Translations under genes and position numbers: made by a program
In this document: positions 10,546 through 21,611 of the stretch, piece by piece
Layout of the letters: the number at the start of each line of letters is the position of its first letter
Numbering within the stretch: the stretch's first letter is position 1
The notes under the pieces: generated by a model
The model's input: the letters and a program-made list of their open reading frames with translations, nothing else
Told to the model about the DNA's origin: nothing
The model's database searches: none
NCBI RefSeq assembly: GCF_024166365.1
Contig: NC_064844.1
Span: 496,001-560,000 of the forward strand
Length of the DNA stretch: 64,000 nucleotides
Direction of reading: 5' to 3'
From: Elephas maximus indicus
Taxonomy: Eukaryota; Chordata; Mammalia; Proboscidea; Elephantidae

Positions 10546-12262
10546 GCCCACTTTTTTTTTCTCTGAAATGCATCTCACAGAGTGAATCCTCAAACTTATT
10601 TTCCTAGGTTTTTTAAAGTTTCTTATCTGAACCATTAAAAAATAATAAAATTGACTAAAAACAAGATACTTAGAAATTTACGTTTATTTCTGCACTAAGT
10701 GTGCACTCTTAAAATGTCCACGCCATCATCACTTTTTCTTTTTATCCCTAGTTTTAGTCCAAATTATCTTTGATATGTAACTAATTAGGAAAGTTTTTAT
10801 ACTAGTATCTTTTAACCCTGTGTATTATGACAGATGAAAATAATTATGGCATCTGTGAGTTATAATCTTAGAGAGAAATAGCCACCCTGTTTTAAAGATG
10901 GTGAAATTGTGCAAGTCTCTGATGTAACTCTGTTTAGCTCGCTAATCCTAGACCCAGTTGTGACAGCTCTTTATATATTTTTGCAAATATTTTTTGCCTC
11001 ACTGCAGGATGTTTTATTGATTTTTATGGATCTACCATTTTCCCTCTTTAAGCAAATTAAAAAAAAATTCATACCAATCATAAAGATGTCATATGGTAAG
11101 ACATTTTACTTTCTAAAAACAACCAGCATCCTTTAGAGAGAAAGAACTGATATGGGTGTGTATAATAGTTTTTCCCAACTGGCAGTTTACAGATACGCTC
11201 TAAATGAAGAAATAAGGTGATTTTTCTTATTCAAGGCAAATGTTTACTTGTAATTCCCTTCCTACAGATTGTGTTAAACCACTTGTCACTCTCATGAGAT
11301 TGTAAACTTCTTGGGAGTTGGCACCATTTTAAAATTGATCTTTGTATTCCCTTAATATTTAGCACAGGATTGTGCGTATGGTGGGTACTGAACAAAGGTG
11401 TGAGTGAGTAGATGAATATGGTTTTTATTTGTACTTACAGTTACTTCAAACAGAGTACACATGATATTAAAAACATTTATTTTCCAAATTACTGAGAACT
11501 CAGTAGCTCGGCTATATGTTAGAACAAAAACAGGTGAAATACAACACACACGTTGTCATATTTGAAACGTGCCCTGATTCCAAGTGTTCACTGCACACTG
11601 TCCCTTCCCAGTCTCATGGGGCTGTGTGCGCTTTGGTCACACAAGATGGACTCAGGACCTAGCTTCAATTTTCTTATTTTTAAAGTTGGGGATAATACCT
11701 ATCTTGAATGGCTGTAGGAAGGATTGGATAAGAAAATGGGTGGAAAAGGTCTTGGTAAACTGTGCTGTTTAATCGATAATGTCAGGGCAGAAATTTCCTG
11801 CAAAGCTTTTAACTTTAAACATACTTTTATTTAAATGAGAGAGAGAAGTGGTTTAAACACAGTATTTTGTTAGAAATAACTTTGGAACCATTTTTAAGAC
11901 CAATCTTAAAAAAAGACATGGACAATTTCACATTCTGTAGAATCTTTTATTTTTTTTAGAAAGCAGTTAAATTGACATCTGAAAGATGACTTATAGTGTG
12001 TGGCGTTACACTGATGATTAAAAGTCTGTTATAAAGTTAAATCAAATGTTTGAAGTTTTTGTACGTGCACGCTACCTGAATTAGCTCTACATTTCTTTTT
12101 ACTTGTGAGATTGTCCATTATACACGGTCAGCCTAACATTAACAAGAAGGTTATGCTCTTTTTTCCTCAAAGAAAATTTCTACTAGGTTATCTAGTGACT
12201 TCGTCCTTAGATATTTCTTCAGGAGAAATAGTCTAGGTATTGGAAGGTTAAGTGATGTATCT
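10546..12262. other. Intergenic stretch downstream of FAM161A
   Basis: AT-rich sequence with an L2 3'-tail-like segment (about 11290-11410, GATTGTAAACTTCTTGGG and later GTATTCCCTTAATATTTAGC) and a MIR-like segment (about 11640-11775). No coding signal is supported. Confidence 0.65.
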
Positions 12263-12535
12263 GTATATACACACACATATACATACACACACACATATAT
12301 ACATACACACATGCACACACATACATATATACACACGCACACATATACACATGCATACGTATATACATACATATATACACACGCACACATACATATACAC
12401 ATGCATACGTATATACATACATACACACATACACACATGTACATGCATACATATACACACATGCACACATACACACGTATATACATATATATATACACAC
12501 ATACATATATTTACATATTAGAACATATTACATAC
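12263..12535. repeat. CA/TA compound microsatellite
   Basis: About 270 bp of alternating ACACAC, ATATAC and ATGCATAC motifs. It gives spurious His/Tyr/Thr- and Cys/Val/Tyr-rich open frames on both strands. Alternating purine-pyrimidine sequence of this kind can form Z-DNA. Confidence 0.97.
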
Positions 12536-12540
12536 ATATT

Positions 12541-12765
12541 AGAACGTTGTCCAGCTTGCTTGCTTTGGACACACCATCAGGAAGGATCGGCTGCTAGAGG
12601 AGGACGTGATGTTGGTGAAGCAGAGGGACAGCAAGGGCAAGGGAGACCTTTGGGGAGAGGCATTGACGCTGTAGCCACAACCCGTGGATTAGAACATTCC
12701 GGCGATCGTGAGGATGATAAGGTCATGATGAGCCTGAGTCAACTCAACAGCAGCTAACAATAACG
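12541..12765 (+). mobile_element. RTE LINE 3' end fragment
   Basis: TTTGGACACACCATCAGGAA, GGCATTGACGCTGTAGCCAC and GAGTCAACTCAACAGCAGC with a CAGCTAACAATAAC tail match the RTE 3' end. It sits directly beside the microsatellite. Confidence 0.8.
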
Positions 12766-12829
12766 TATATACACGTACACCCAGGTATATATAGATCAAT
12801 TGATTGGTCGACTGGTAGATGTATATATG

Positions 12830-12902
12830 ACAAGGAGTGGCTGGTAGATTCAAACTGCCAACCTTTTGGTTCTCAGCCCAATGCTTAACTACTGGGCTCC
12901 AG
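12830..12902 (-). mobile_element. AfroSINE head fragment
   Basis: AAACTGCCAACCTTTTGGTT and CTTAACTACTGGGCTCC are the antisense tRNA-like head of the SINE. Confidence 0.75.
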
Positions 12903-13516
12903 TTTTAAAAATTATTCTTTCACTTCATTTATTTACATAATAAGTATGGCTCTAACTACATCACGCGTTTTTCTCACGGACAATATTGCTCAAGATAATT
13001 CTAGTAATTTGAGAGTAGCAAAGATTTCAACATTTGGACCTAGGCAATAAAAACCATTAATCTTAAAAAATTATCTTCCTGCACGTGTATGCATGTTTTT
13101 AGCGGTGGTCTTAGAAGGAAATGACCAAGTTCTTGTTAAATGAAATTTTTATCAATGTCTCATGTAAATAAAATGATTACTTTGTCTTAAGATTTCTAGA
13201 CATTCTTATTTCTTGGAGTCTGTGAGTTGTTCTGACATGACCTATGAAGGGTGATTTACATGTATTGTCTGTTAGAAAACTTACAGGAATAACTTTTCCA
13301 GCTTTTTTTTTTTTTTTTTCTACAGAGGAAAAAAAAATTCAGGGTTATAGTATGTTTTTTAAATTCTAAAAGAAAAAAAAATCCCAATATTCAGAATCTT
13401 TTTAACAATACAGATTGAATAAATGAAAAACAGTGTTTTCCTTTGTTATCTGAGTACATTGTATTATTAGAGTCTCACACCCACTCCGTCAGGCAAATGG
13501 AGTATCCTCATTTTGC
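12903..13516. other. Intergenic, no feature seen
   Basis: AT-rich sequence with two homopolymer-rich patches near 13303-13340 and 13370-13385. No gene or recognised repeat. Confidence 0.5.
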
Positions 13517-13631
13517 AAAACACAAACCCATTGCTGTTGAGTCAATTCTGACTCCTAGCGACTCTATAGGACAGAGTAGAACTGTTCCATAGGGTTTCCA
13601 AGGAGCAGCTGGTGGATACCTTGCTGACCTT
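13517..13631 (-). mobile_element. AfroSINE, partial
   Basis: The antisense tail and body (AACCCATTGCTGTTGAGTCA, GACTCTATAGGACAGAGTAG, GGGTTTCCAAGGAGCAGCTG) are present. The tRNA head is cut off. Confidence 0.85.
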
Positions 13632-13642
13632 GGGAAATTAAA

Positions 13643-14340
13643 TGTTGTTGTCGTTGTTAGCTGCCGTTGAGTTGGTTCTGACTAAGCGACCTATGTACAA
13701 CAGAACGAAACACTGCCTGCTCCTGTGCCATCCTCACAGTCATTATTATGGTTGAGCCCATTGTTGCAGTCACTGTGTCAATCCATCTCTTTGAGATTCT
13801 TCCTCTTTTTCACTGACCCTCTACCAAGCATGATGTCCTTCTCCAGGGACTGATCTCTCCTGACAACATGTCCAAAGTATGTAAAACACAGTCTCGACAT
13901 CCTTGCTTCTAAGGAGCATCCTGGCTGTACTTTTTCCAAGCCCGATTGTTCATTCTTTTGGCAGTCCATGGTATATTCAGTGTTCTTCACCAACAATAAT
14001 TCAAAGGCATCAGTTCTCATTGGGTCTTCCTTATTCATTGTCCAGCTTTCACGTGCATTTTATGAGGCAATTGAGAACACCATTGCTTGGGTCAGGCGGA
14101 CCTTAGTCCTCAAGGTGACATCTTTGCTCTTCGACACTTTAAAGAGATCTCTTGCAGCCCATTTGCCCAGTGCAATATGTTATTTGATTTCTTGACTGCT
14201 GCTTCCATGGGTATTGATTGTGGTTCCAAGTAAAATGAGATCCTTGACAACCTCAATCTTTTCTCCATTTATCATGATGTTGCTTATTGGTCCAGTTGTG
14301 AGGATTTTTGTTTTCTTTAAGTTGAGGTGTAATCCATGAT
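13643..14340 (-). mobile_element. RTE/BovB-type LINE, 5'-truncated 3' end
   Basis: Reads 3' to 5' on the given strand. It starts with the GTTGTTGTCGTTGTTAG tail complement and runs through GATGTCCTTCTCCAGGGACT and CTTGCTTCTAAGGAGCATCC to the end of the reverse transcriptase frame. About 700 bp remain. A second copy in the same orientation follows 490 bp later. Confidence 0.88.
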
Positions 14341-14830
14341 TAAATTAAATAGCCCAGGAAATATCATGCAACCAGTAATGACAAAACCTGGGCCAGAATC
14401 CTTTGCTAACTCCACTGGCCCACGCTGTGCTCTGAGAAATCGGACCTTCAAACCAGAAAAAGGAGTTAGTTCAAGCTCTAAATTGATCCACAAACAAAAC
14501 AATAGTAAACATTGTCTCTAAACTACAGAATGTGAAAATTAATATATTTATAACCCTTAGTAGAAGTACTTTGATTTAAAAAGAATTTCAAAGGTTTATT
14601 ATATCCTTGAATCAAATGGTAAACACTGCTACTCTGTTATCATAAATAACATACACTAACAAGCCACCAGGGAATGCACCATGTTAATGTCTCACATCCT
14701 CAATTTGTCTGGTTTCTATGAGGTGCTGAAATATCTGTCATGCATCTTTTAGGGCATACATGTTTAATAATACATATTTTAATACAGAAATAAGTCTCAA
14801 TATCACAATATAGCAGTTTAATCACTCTAT
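14341..14830. other. Spacer between two RTE copies
   Basis: AT-rich, unique-looking sequence separating two RTE copies of the same orientation. No gene seen. Confidence 0.5.
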
Positions 14831-17147
14831 GTTGTTGTTGCTGTTAGGTGCCATCCAGTCGGTTCCGACTCACAGGGACGCCATGCACAACAGAATGAAA
14901 CACTGCCTTGTCCTGCACCATCCTCACAATTGTTGCCATGCTTGAACTACTGATGCAGCCACTGTATCAATCCATCTCATTGAGGGTCTTCCTCTTTTTC
15001 GCTGACCTCTGCTTTACCAAGCATGGTGTCCTTCTCCAAGGACTGATCCCTCCTGACAACATGTCCAAAGTATGTGAGACACAGTCTCACCATCCTTGCT
15101 TCTAAGGAGCATTCTGGTACTCCTCCCAAGACAGATTTGTTCGTTCTTTTGGCAGCCTGTGGTATATTCAATATTCGTTGCCAACACCACAATTCAAAGG
15201 CGTCAACTCTTCTTCAGTCTTCCTTATTCATTGTCCAGCTTTCACATGCATATGATGCGATTGAAAACACTATGGCTTGGGTCAGGTGCACCTTAGTCCT
15301 CAAGGTGACATCTTTGCTTTTCAACACTTTAAAGAGATCTCTTGCAGCCCATTTGCACAATGCAATGCGTCTTGATTTCTTGACTGCTGCTTCCATGGCT
15401 GTTGATTGTGGATCCAAGTAAAATGAAATCCTTGACAACCTCAATTTTTTCTCCATTTATCATGATGTTGCTTATTGGTCCAATTGTGAGGATTTTTGTT
15501 TTCTTTTTGTTGAGGTGTAATCCATACTGAAGGCTGTGGTCTTTGATCTTCATCAGTAAGTGCTTTAAGTCCTCTTCACATTCAGCAAACAAGGTTGTGT
15601 CATCTGCATAACGGAAGTTGTTAATGAGTCTTCCTCTGATCCTGCTGCCCCATTCTTCTTCATATAGTCCAGCTTCTCTGATTATTTGCTCAGCATACAG
15701 ATTGAATAGGTATGGTGAAAGGATACAACCCTGACGCACACCTTTCCTGACTTTGAACCATGCAGTATCCCCTTGTTCTGTTCGAAGGACTACCTCTTGA
15801 TCTATGTACAGATTCCTCATGAGCACAACTAAGTGTTCCAGAATTCCCATTCTCCACAACGTTATCCATTACTTGTTCTGATCCACATGGTTGAATGCCT
15901 TAGCACAGTCCATAAAACCCAGGTAAACATCTTTCTGGTATTCTCTGCTTTCAGCCAAGATCCATCTGACATCAGCAATGATATCCCTGGTTTCATGTCC
16001 TCTTCTAAATCCAGCTTGAATTTCTGGCAGTTCCCTGTTGATATACTGCGGCAGCTGCTTTTGAATGATCTTCAGAAAAATTTTGCTTGAGTGTGATATT
16101 AATGATATTGTTTGATAATTTCCACTTTAGGTTGGATCACCTTTCTTAGGAATAGGCATAAATATGGATCTTCCAGTTGGTTGGCCAGGTAGCTGTTTTG
16201 GCATAGATGAGTGTTTCCAGTGCTGCATTTGTTGAAACATCTCAATTGGTATTCTGTCAGTTCGCAGAGCCTTGTTTCTTGCCAGTGCCTCCAGTTGAGC
16301 TTGGACTTCTTCCTTCAGTATCATTGGTTCTTGATCATATGTTACCTGCTGAAATGTTTGAATGTCAACCAATTCTTTTTGGTACGGTGACTCTGTTTAT
16401 TCTTTCCATCTGCTTTTGATGCTTCCTGAATTGTTTAATATTTTCCCTGTAGAATCCTTCAGTATTGCAACTCAAGGCTTGAATTTTTTCTTCAGTTTTT
16501 TCAGCTTGAGAAATGCTGAGTGTGTTCTTCCTTTTTGGTTTTCCATCTCCAGGTCGTTGCACATGTCATCATAATACTTTGTCTTCTCGAGCTGCCCTTT
16601 GAAATCTTCTGTTCAGCTCTTTTACTTCAGTTTTTCTTTTTGCTTTAGTACTCGACGCTCAAGATCAAGTTTCAGAGTCTCTTCTGACATCCATTTTTGT
16701 CCTTTCTTTTTTTCCTATCTTTTTAACGACCTCTTGTTTTCTTCATGTATGATGTCCTTGATGTCATTCCACAACTCCTGTGGTTTTTGGTCAGTAGTGC
16801 TCAATGTGTCAAATCTATTCTTGAGATGGTCTCTAAATTCAGGTGGGATATACTCAAGGTCATACTTTGGCTGTCATGGACTTGTTCTAATTTTCTTCAG
16901 TTTCAACTTGAACTTGCATATGAGCAATTGATGGTCTGTTCCACAGTCAGCCCCGCCCTTGTTCTGATTGATGATATTGAGCTTTTCCATTGTCTCCACA
17001 GATGTAGTCGATCTGATTCATGTGTGTTCCATCTGGTGAGGTCCATGTGCATAGTCTTTGTTTATGTTTGTGAAAAAAGGTATTTGCAATGAAGAAGTCG
17101 TCGGTCTTGCAAAATTCAATCACGCGATCTCTATTACCAAACAAGTC
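14831..17147 (-). mobile_element. RTE/BovB-type LINE, 2.3 kb, with reverse transcriptase and endonuclease remnants
   Basis: The longest open stretch (15329-15859, minus) encodes 176 residues of reverse transcriptase, including RKGVRQGCILSPYLFNLY and the catalytic YADDTTLF. Further upstream in the element, 16947-17144 encodes an APE-type endonuclease piece (VIEFCKTDDFFIANTFFHKH, then a QIDYI motif). The copy is 5'-truncated inside the endonuclease and broken by frameshifts and stops, so it is not autonomous. A GTTGTTGTTGCTGTTAGG tail complement marks its 3' end. Confidence 0.93.
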
Positions 17148-17164
17148 ACTTATAAATTACATGA

Positions 17165-18925
17165 ATTGCTAACCACTTTCTTTTTATATTCTTTATTTTG
17201 AAAGATACCAAACCTTCACAAAATTTGAGAGTACACTCAACTACTCTTAGCCTAGATTCACCAATCATTCACATTTTGCAAAATTAGCACACTGTCTTCA
17301 CACGCGCACACACATACACACTTCTCCCTGAGCTATTTGAAAGTTGCAGACATCATGACATTTTACCTCTAAATACTCTGATCATTATCTCCTAAGAAGG
17401 TGGACTTTCTACGTAACCACAGTGCCATTATAATGCCTGAGAAATCTATCATTGATGCAATAATATTATCTAACATACAGTCCCTATTCAAATGTACCCT
17501 GTTGTCCCAAGTCATGTCCTTTACAGCTGCTTTTCTCCCAATCTTGGATGTGATCATGTATCAAGCATTGCATCTTGTTACGATGTCTCTGCAGTCTCCT
17601 TTCATTTAGAGCAGCCCTCTGCCTTTTTTTTGTCTGTCATTACATTGTTACTTTTATAAGAGTCCAGGCCAGTCATTTTACAGACTGACCCACAATCTAG
17701 ATTTGTCTAATTGTTTCCTTCATTTTGATTTAGGTCAAACATTGTTGGCAGGAATCCCACAGAGCTAATTTGCTTGCTTGTATGGCATTGAAGGAGGAGA
17801 CACAAAAGGTTAGTTTATCCCACTTTGGTGATAATGAATTTGATCACTTGGTTAAGGTGGTACGCACTGAATATCTCCATTGGAAAGGTACCCATGTCCC
17901 ATCATGATTAAGAAGTGACCTCTGGAGGGGGCGATACTTTGATGCTGTGTGAATACCCTGCTCCCTAACAAACTCTTCTCCAATCATTTTACTATTCCTT
18001 GATGGCCCTTACCTGAATAATTTATTATATACTGGGGGTTGCAAAATGGTAGTTTTCTAATTCTATTCTTCCTTCTATATTTATAAGCTGATGGTCTCTG
18101 TAAGGAAGAGCTTCCCTCCTTTAAGTATCACTATAGACTCACAGATTCTTTGTTCAATGTGTTATAATCTATTACCATCATTAAAATTAAAAATTTTGCT
18201 CATAACATCCTAAATTTAGCCAGTAGGCGCCCTGCAAGCTGGCGCATGTATTTTGTTGACATCTCCCCATCAGTCTTTGAGCATTTTCTTACTTTCTAGC
18301 ACAAGAAGTTGTTCAAGGCCCAACTTGCATTTTCTCTGCTCCAGCCCCGAAATCAGCGATTTCTTTGAGGAACCAAGATCCCTTTTAATGGAGAATGATG
18401 TTCAGAACCTAGAATCTGGATGTTAAGGGTGCTCATTGCTACTGCATGCCGTTGGGCAGAACTTAGGAATACTTATATTTTAATACATGTATGTGAGTCC
18501 ACACTGATAGCTCCAATTTAAATCCGGCACCACAGGTTCTTCCTCACTTTTCCCCATCGTGTATTTATATCTCTCCCACAGAGAGAACGCTGGTTCCTCA
18601 CAATATCTATCTGTTCTTACCTCTCTATATGTACTTTGTGTGTGTGTGTGTATACATTATACACCCTACTTGTATGTATTCACCCTACAATACTCATAAG
18701 ATAATTTCAGAATTATTACACCAACACCACTATTAACAACACACCTAACAAGTGAAGTTAAAAGAGTAAAGTTCAAGTTCAGTTCTTTTGATGGTTTGTT
18801 CAAAAGTTATTGGAAATGATTTTTTTTTTCTTGTGTGGTTATGTGGATAACTGAGGTTAGGTTCATTCGGTTTTTGTTGGTATTCAATTCTGTGTGTTCA
18901 TGGTAAAAATTTTCAGTAATGTAAA
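17165..18925 (-). mobile_element. Ancient L1 (L1M-type) 3' region
   Basis: Segments such as TTGGCAGGAATCCCACAGAG, TGATCACTTGGTTAAGGTGG, TTCTAATTCTATTCTTCCTT and GTAAGGAAGAGCTTCCCTCC follow the antisense order of old mammalian L1 3' ends. Heavily diverged, no open frame. Confidence 0.8.
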
Positions 18926-18927
18926 CC

Positions 18928-19133
18928 AGATGTTGTCGAGCCGATTCCCACTCACGGCAGCTACGTGTCGTGTGTTAGAGGGTAGAACTGCACTCCCTCC
19001 ATAGGGTTTTCAGGGCTGTGACCTTTTGGAAGCAGGTCACCAGGCCTTTCTTCCAAGGCCTCTGGCTATTTTTGAACCACCAACCTTTTGGTTAATAGTC
19101 AAGTACTTAACTGTTTGTGCCACCTAGGGAATC
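18928..19133 (-). mobile_element. AfroSINE
   Basis: Antisense landmarks TGTCGAGCCGATTCCCACTC, TCCATAGGGTTTTCAGGGCT and ACCAACCTTTTGGTTAATAG, with a final TGCCACCTAGGGAATCC. Confidence 0.88.
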
Positions 19134-19238
19134 CTAAATTTTTAAAACCGGCTTTATGTGTATTCTTCTAGAAATGTTATATGCATCTATCTAATCTACG
19201 ATACATATAACACTATATATATTCTACAATGGATGAAA

Positions 19239-19402
19239 AGAGCCTGGTGGTGCGGTGGTTTGCAATCAGCCGCTAACCCAAAGGTGGCTCCACAGAAGGC
19301 CTGGTGACCTGCTTCCGTAAAGCAGCTGAGAAAACCCTACAGAGCAGCTCTATTCTGTAACTCAAAGGGGCGCCATGAGCTGGGTGCCGACTCGATGGCG
19401 GC
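19239..19402 (+). mobile_element. AfroSINE
   Basis: AGCCTGGTGGTGCGGTGGTT, the CTAACCCAAAGGTGGCTC region, GGTGACCTGCTTCCGTAAAG and a GCCGACTCGATGGCGGC tail. Confidence 0.88.
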
Positions 19403-19756
19403 TATTATATAAATCCATAATATATACACCTGTATCCCGTGAACAGTGTCACAGATTTCATACATACCCACTGACATCTGAATCAGACATGTCACCTCTG
19501 TGTGGTCAGCCTGCCCTTCCCCAGGCCCCTTAGACATCAAACCTCTGACTTCCTCATCGCCAGGGAGCTCCTCTATTCCATCCCAACCAGACACCCCAGC
19601 ATTACTCATTTGAACCTCATGCTCTGAAGACAAATGCTACTGACTTCCGCCTCAGTTGCTGCTTTTATTTTCTCTTTGCATCTCCCGAACGTTGTGAAGC
19701 TCTAGATTCAGCGACTCCTGTTTTTTTCTCTCGCTGTCTTTATGTTTGTGTCTTTG

Positions 19757-20050
19757 TTGTTTTAGTTGCCACGGAGACAGCTCCAACTCACTGGGACCTT
19801 CCATGAAACAGAACTACACGTTGCCGGGTCCTGTGCCATTTTCACAGTCGTCGGTATGTTTGAGCCCATGGTTGCGGCTCTTGTGTCAATCCATCTCATT
19901 GAGGGTTTCCCTTGTTTTCGCCAGTCCTCTGCTTTACCAAAAATGTTTTTTTCTAGCAATTGGTCTTTCCTGATGACATGTCAAAAGTAAGCAAATTGAA
20001 GTCTCGCCATCCTTGCTTCTAAGGAACATTCTGGTTGTATTTCTTCTTGA
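19757..20050 (-). mobile_element. RTE LINE 3' end
   Basis: TTTGTTGTTTTAGTTGCC tail complement, CCATCTCATTGAGGGTTTCC and CTTGCTTCTAAGGAACATTC. The solo LTR that follows may be inserted near its truncated end. Confidence 0.8.
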
Positions 20051-20066
20051 AATAAAACTTTGTGTC

Positions 20067-20587
20067 TGTCTTAGTTATCTAGTGCTGCTGTAACAGAAAT
20101 ACCAGAACTGGATGGCTTTAACAAACGGAAATTTATCCTCTCACAGTCTAGGAGGCTAGAAGTCCGAATTCAGGGTGCCAGCTCTAGGTGAAGGCTTTCT
20201 CTCTGTGTTGGCTCTGGGAGAAGGTCCTTGTCATCAATCTTCCCCTGGTCTAGGATCTTTTCAGTGCAGGGACCCCAGGTCTAAAGGATGCACTCCACTC
20301 CTGGCTTTTCTTTCTGGCGGTAATGAGGTCCTTCTCTTCTCTACTCAATTCTCTCTTTTATATATCAAAAGAGCATGACTCAAGATACAACCTAATCGTG
20401 TAGATTGTGTCCTGCCTCATTAACATAACTACCTCTAATCCTGCCTCATTAACATCATAGAGGTAAGACCTACAACATGTAGGATAATTACATCAGATCA
20501 CAAAATGGTGGACAACCACACAATCCTGGGAATCATGGAGGGCCAAGTTGACACACATTTTGGGGGGACATAATTCAGTCCATAACA
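20067..20587 (-). mobile_element. Solo LTR, ERVL-MaLR type, with 5-bp target duplication
   Basis: A 521-bp element with TG...CA ends (TGTCTTAGTTATC at the left, CAGTCCATAACA at the right) is flanked by a perfect direct repeat GTGTC (20062-20066 and 20588-20592). The inner block GGAAATTTATCCTCTCACAG with AGGAGGCTAGAAGTCCG is the antisense version of the MLT1/MaLR 3' LTR end. No internal retroviral region is present, so it is a solo LTR. Confidence 0.85.
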
Positions 20588-20884
20588 GTGTCTTTATATC
20601 TGTTTTATTCTTGAATTGCCATTTTAGTAGAGTTTCAGGAGGGACCATGTGGTCAGAGCATTCCTCTCTTTTTGATATTTTCTCTTCTCCTGGGTATTTT
20701 CTTGGTTCTCTGCCTCCTCTGCCAGCTGCTTCTGCTTTACTTGGGCTTCAGGTTTTCCTCAGGGCTCTACTTGTGATCCCCTTTTTCTTCTCTCCCTGGG
20801 TGATGCCACCCTTTCCCAACAGCATCTACTGGTGCTTAAAACTCTCAAGTACAAATCTCAGCCTCAGACCACGCCTCAGAGCTT

Positions 20885-21210
20885 TACATTTTTTTTTTTT
20901 AATTGTGCTTTCGATGAAGGTTTACAGATGACTCAAATACAATTCAGTGTAATGTGTCTAATACTAAACTTTGATTTTCTTACTTTCCCATCTTATTAAA
21001 TAGTACCACCATTCTCTCAGTTACTCAAGCTGGGAACCTAGGAATTGTTGCCTTTGTTCCTACTTCTCTGTTATCACCTGTATCCAATCCATCAGCAAGT
21101 CCTATTGTAAATGCCTCTACCATATATCTAAGATCAGACTACTTTTTTCAATTTCCACTGCCACTACTCTAGTCCAAATTATTGGCATCTCTCATCTAAA
21201 CGAACGGTCT
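20885..21210 (-). mobile_element. Old LINE 3'-region fragments
   Basis: 20885-20960 (AATTGTGCTTTCGATGAAGG) matches the antisense L1 3' region seen at 61.2 kb. 20990-21210 (TCTCAGTTACTCAAGCTGGG, ATCCAATCCATCAGCAAGTC) belongs to a common ancient LINE-derived repeat also seen at 56.5 kb. Confidence 0.55.
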
Positions 21211-21224
21211 CTAGCTTTTTATGA

Positions 21225-21420
21225 ACATGTTGTGTGCCGCCGGGTAGATTCCAACTTGTAGTGACCCTATAAGACAGAGCAGAACCACCCCACAGGGTTT
21301 CCAAGGCTGTGATCTTCACGGAAGCAGACTGTCACATCTTTCTCTCAGGAAGCAGCTGGTGGGTTCGAACGACTGACCTTTTGGTTAGCAGATGAGCACT
21401 CAATGACTGCACCACCATGA
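21225..21420 (-). mobile_element. AfroSINE
   Basis: GTAGTGACCCTATAAGACAG, GGGTTTCCAAGGCTGTGATC, GTTCGAACGACTGACCTTTT and a terminal ACTGCACCACCATG. Confidence 0.9.
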
Positions 21421-21513
21421 AAAAAGGGATTCGAGCATGTATCTCCAATGTACGTTTATTTTTTATATGTGTGTGTTAGCATGCTAACATATTACATACA
21501 TAACGAAACACAC

Positions 21514-21611
21514 CCATGCCATCAGGCTGTCCCTCTCTGTCCATGCCATCAGGCTGTCCCTCTGTCCATGCCATCAGGCTGTCCCTCTCTGCCCATGCCG
21601 TCGGGCTGGCT
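21514..21611. repeat. 25-27-bp minisatellite, about 3.7 copies
   Basis: Units CCATGCCATCAGGCTGTCCC plus TCTCTGT begin at 21514, 21541, 21566 and 21593. The second unit is 25 bp long and the last has changed to GCCGTCGGGCTGG. No gene overlaps it. Confidence 0.95.

Noticed and set aside
12151-12757. His/Tyr/Thr-rich and Cys/Val/Tyr-rich open frames on both strands
   Set aside because: These are translations of the CA/TA microsatellite.
15074-15421. A 115-codon plus-strand frame, with similar frames at 29926-30366 (minus) and 59521-59826 (minus)
   Set aside because: They are antisense readings of RTE reverse transcriptase sequence.
15329-15859. Reverse transcriptase frame as a possible domesticated gene
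   Set aside because: It belongs to a truncated RTE copy with frameshifts on both sides, and no host promoter or intact start is present.
17280-17325. Short CA-rich tract
   Set aside because: A few imperfect repeats inside an old L1, not a separate feature.
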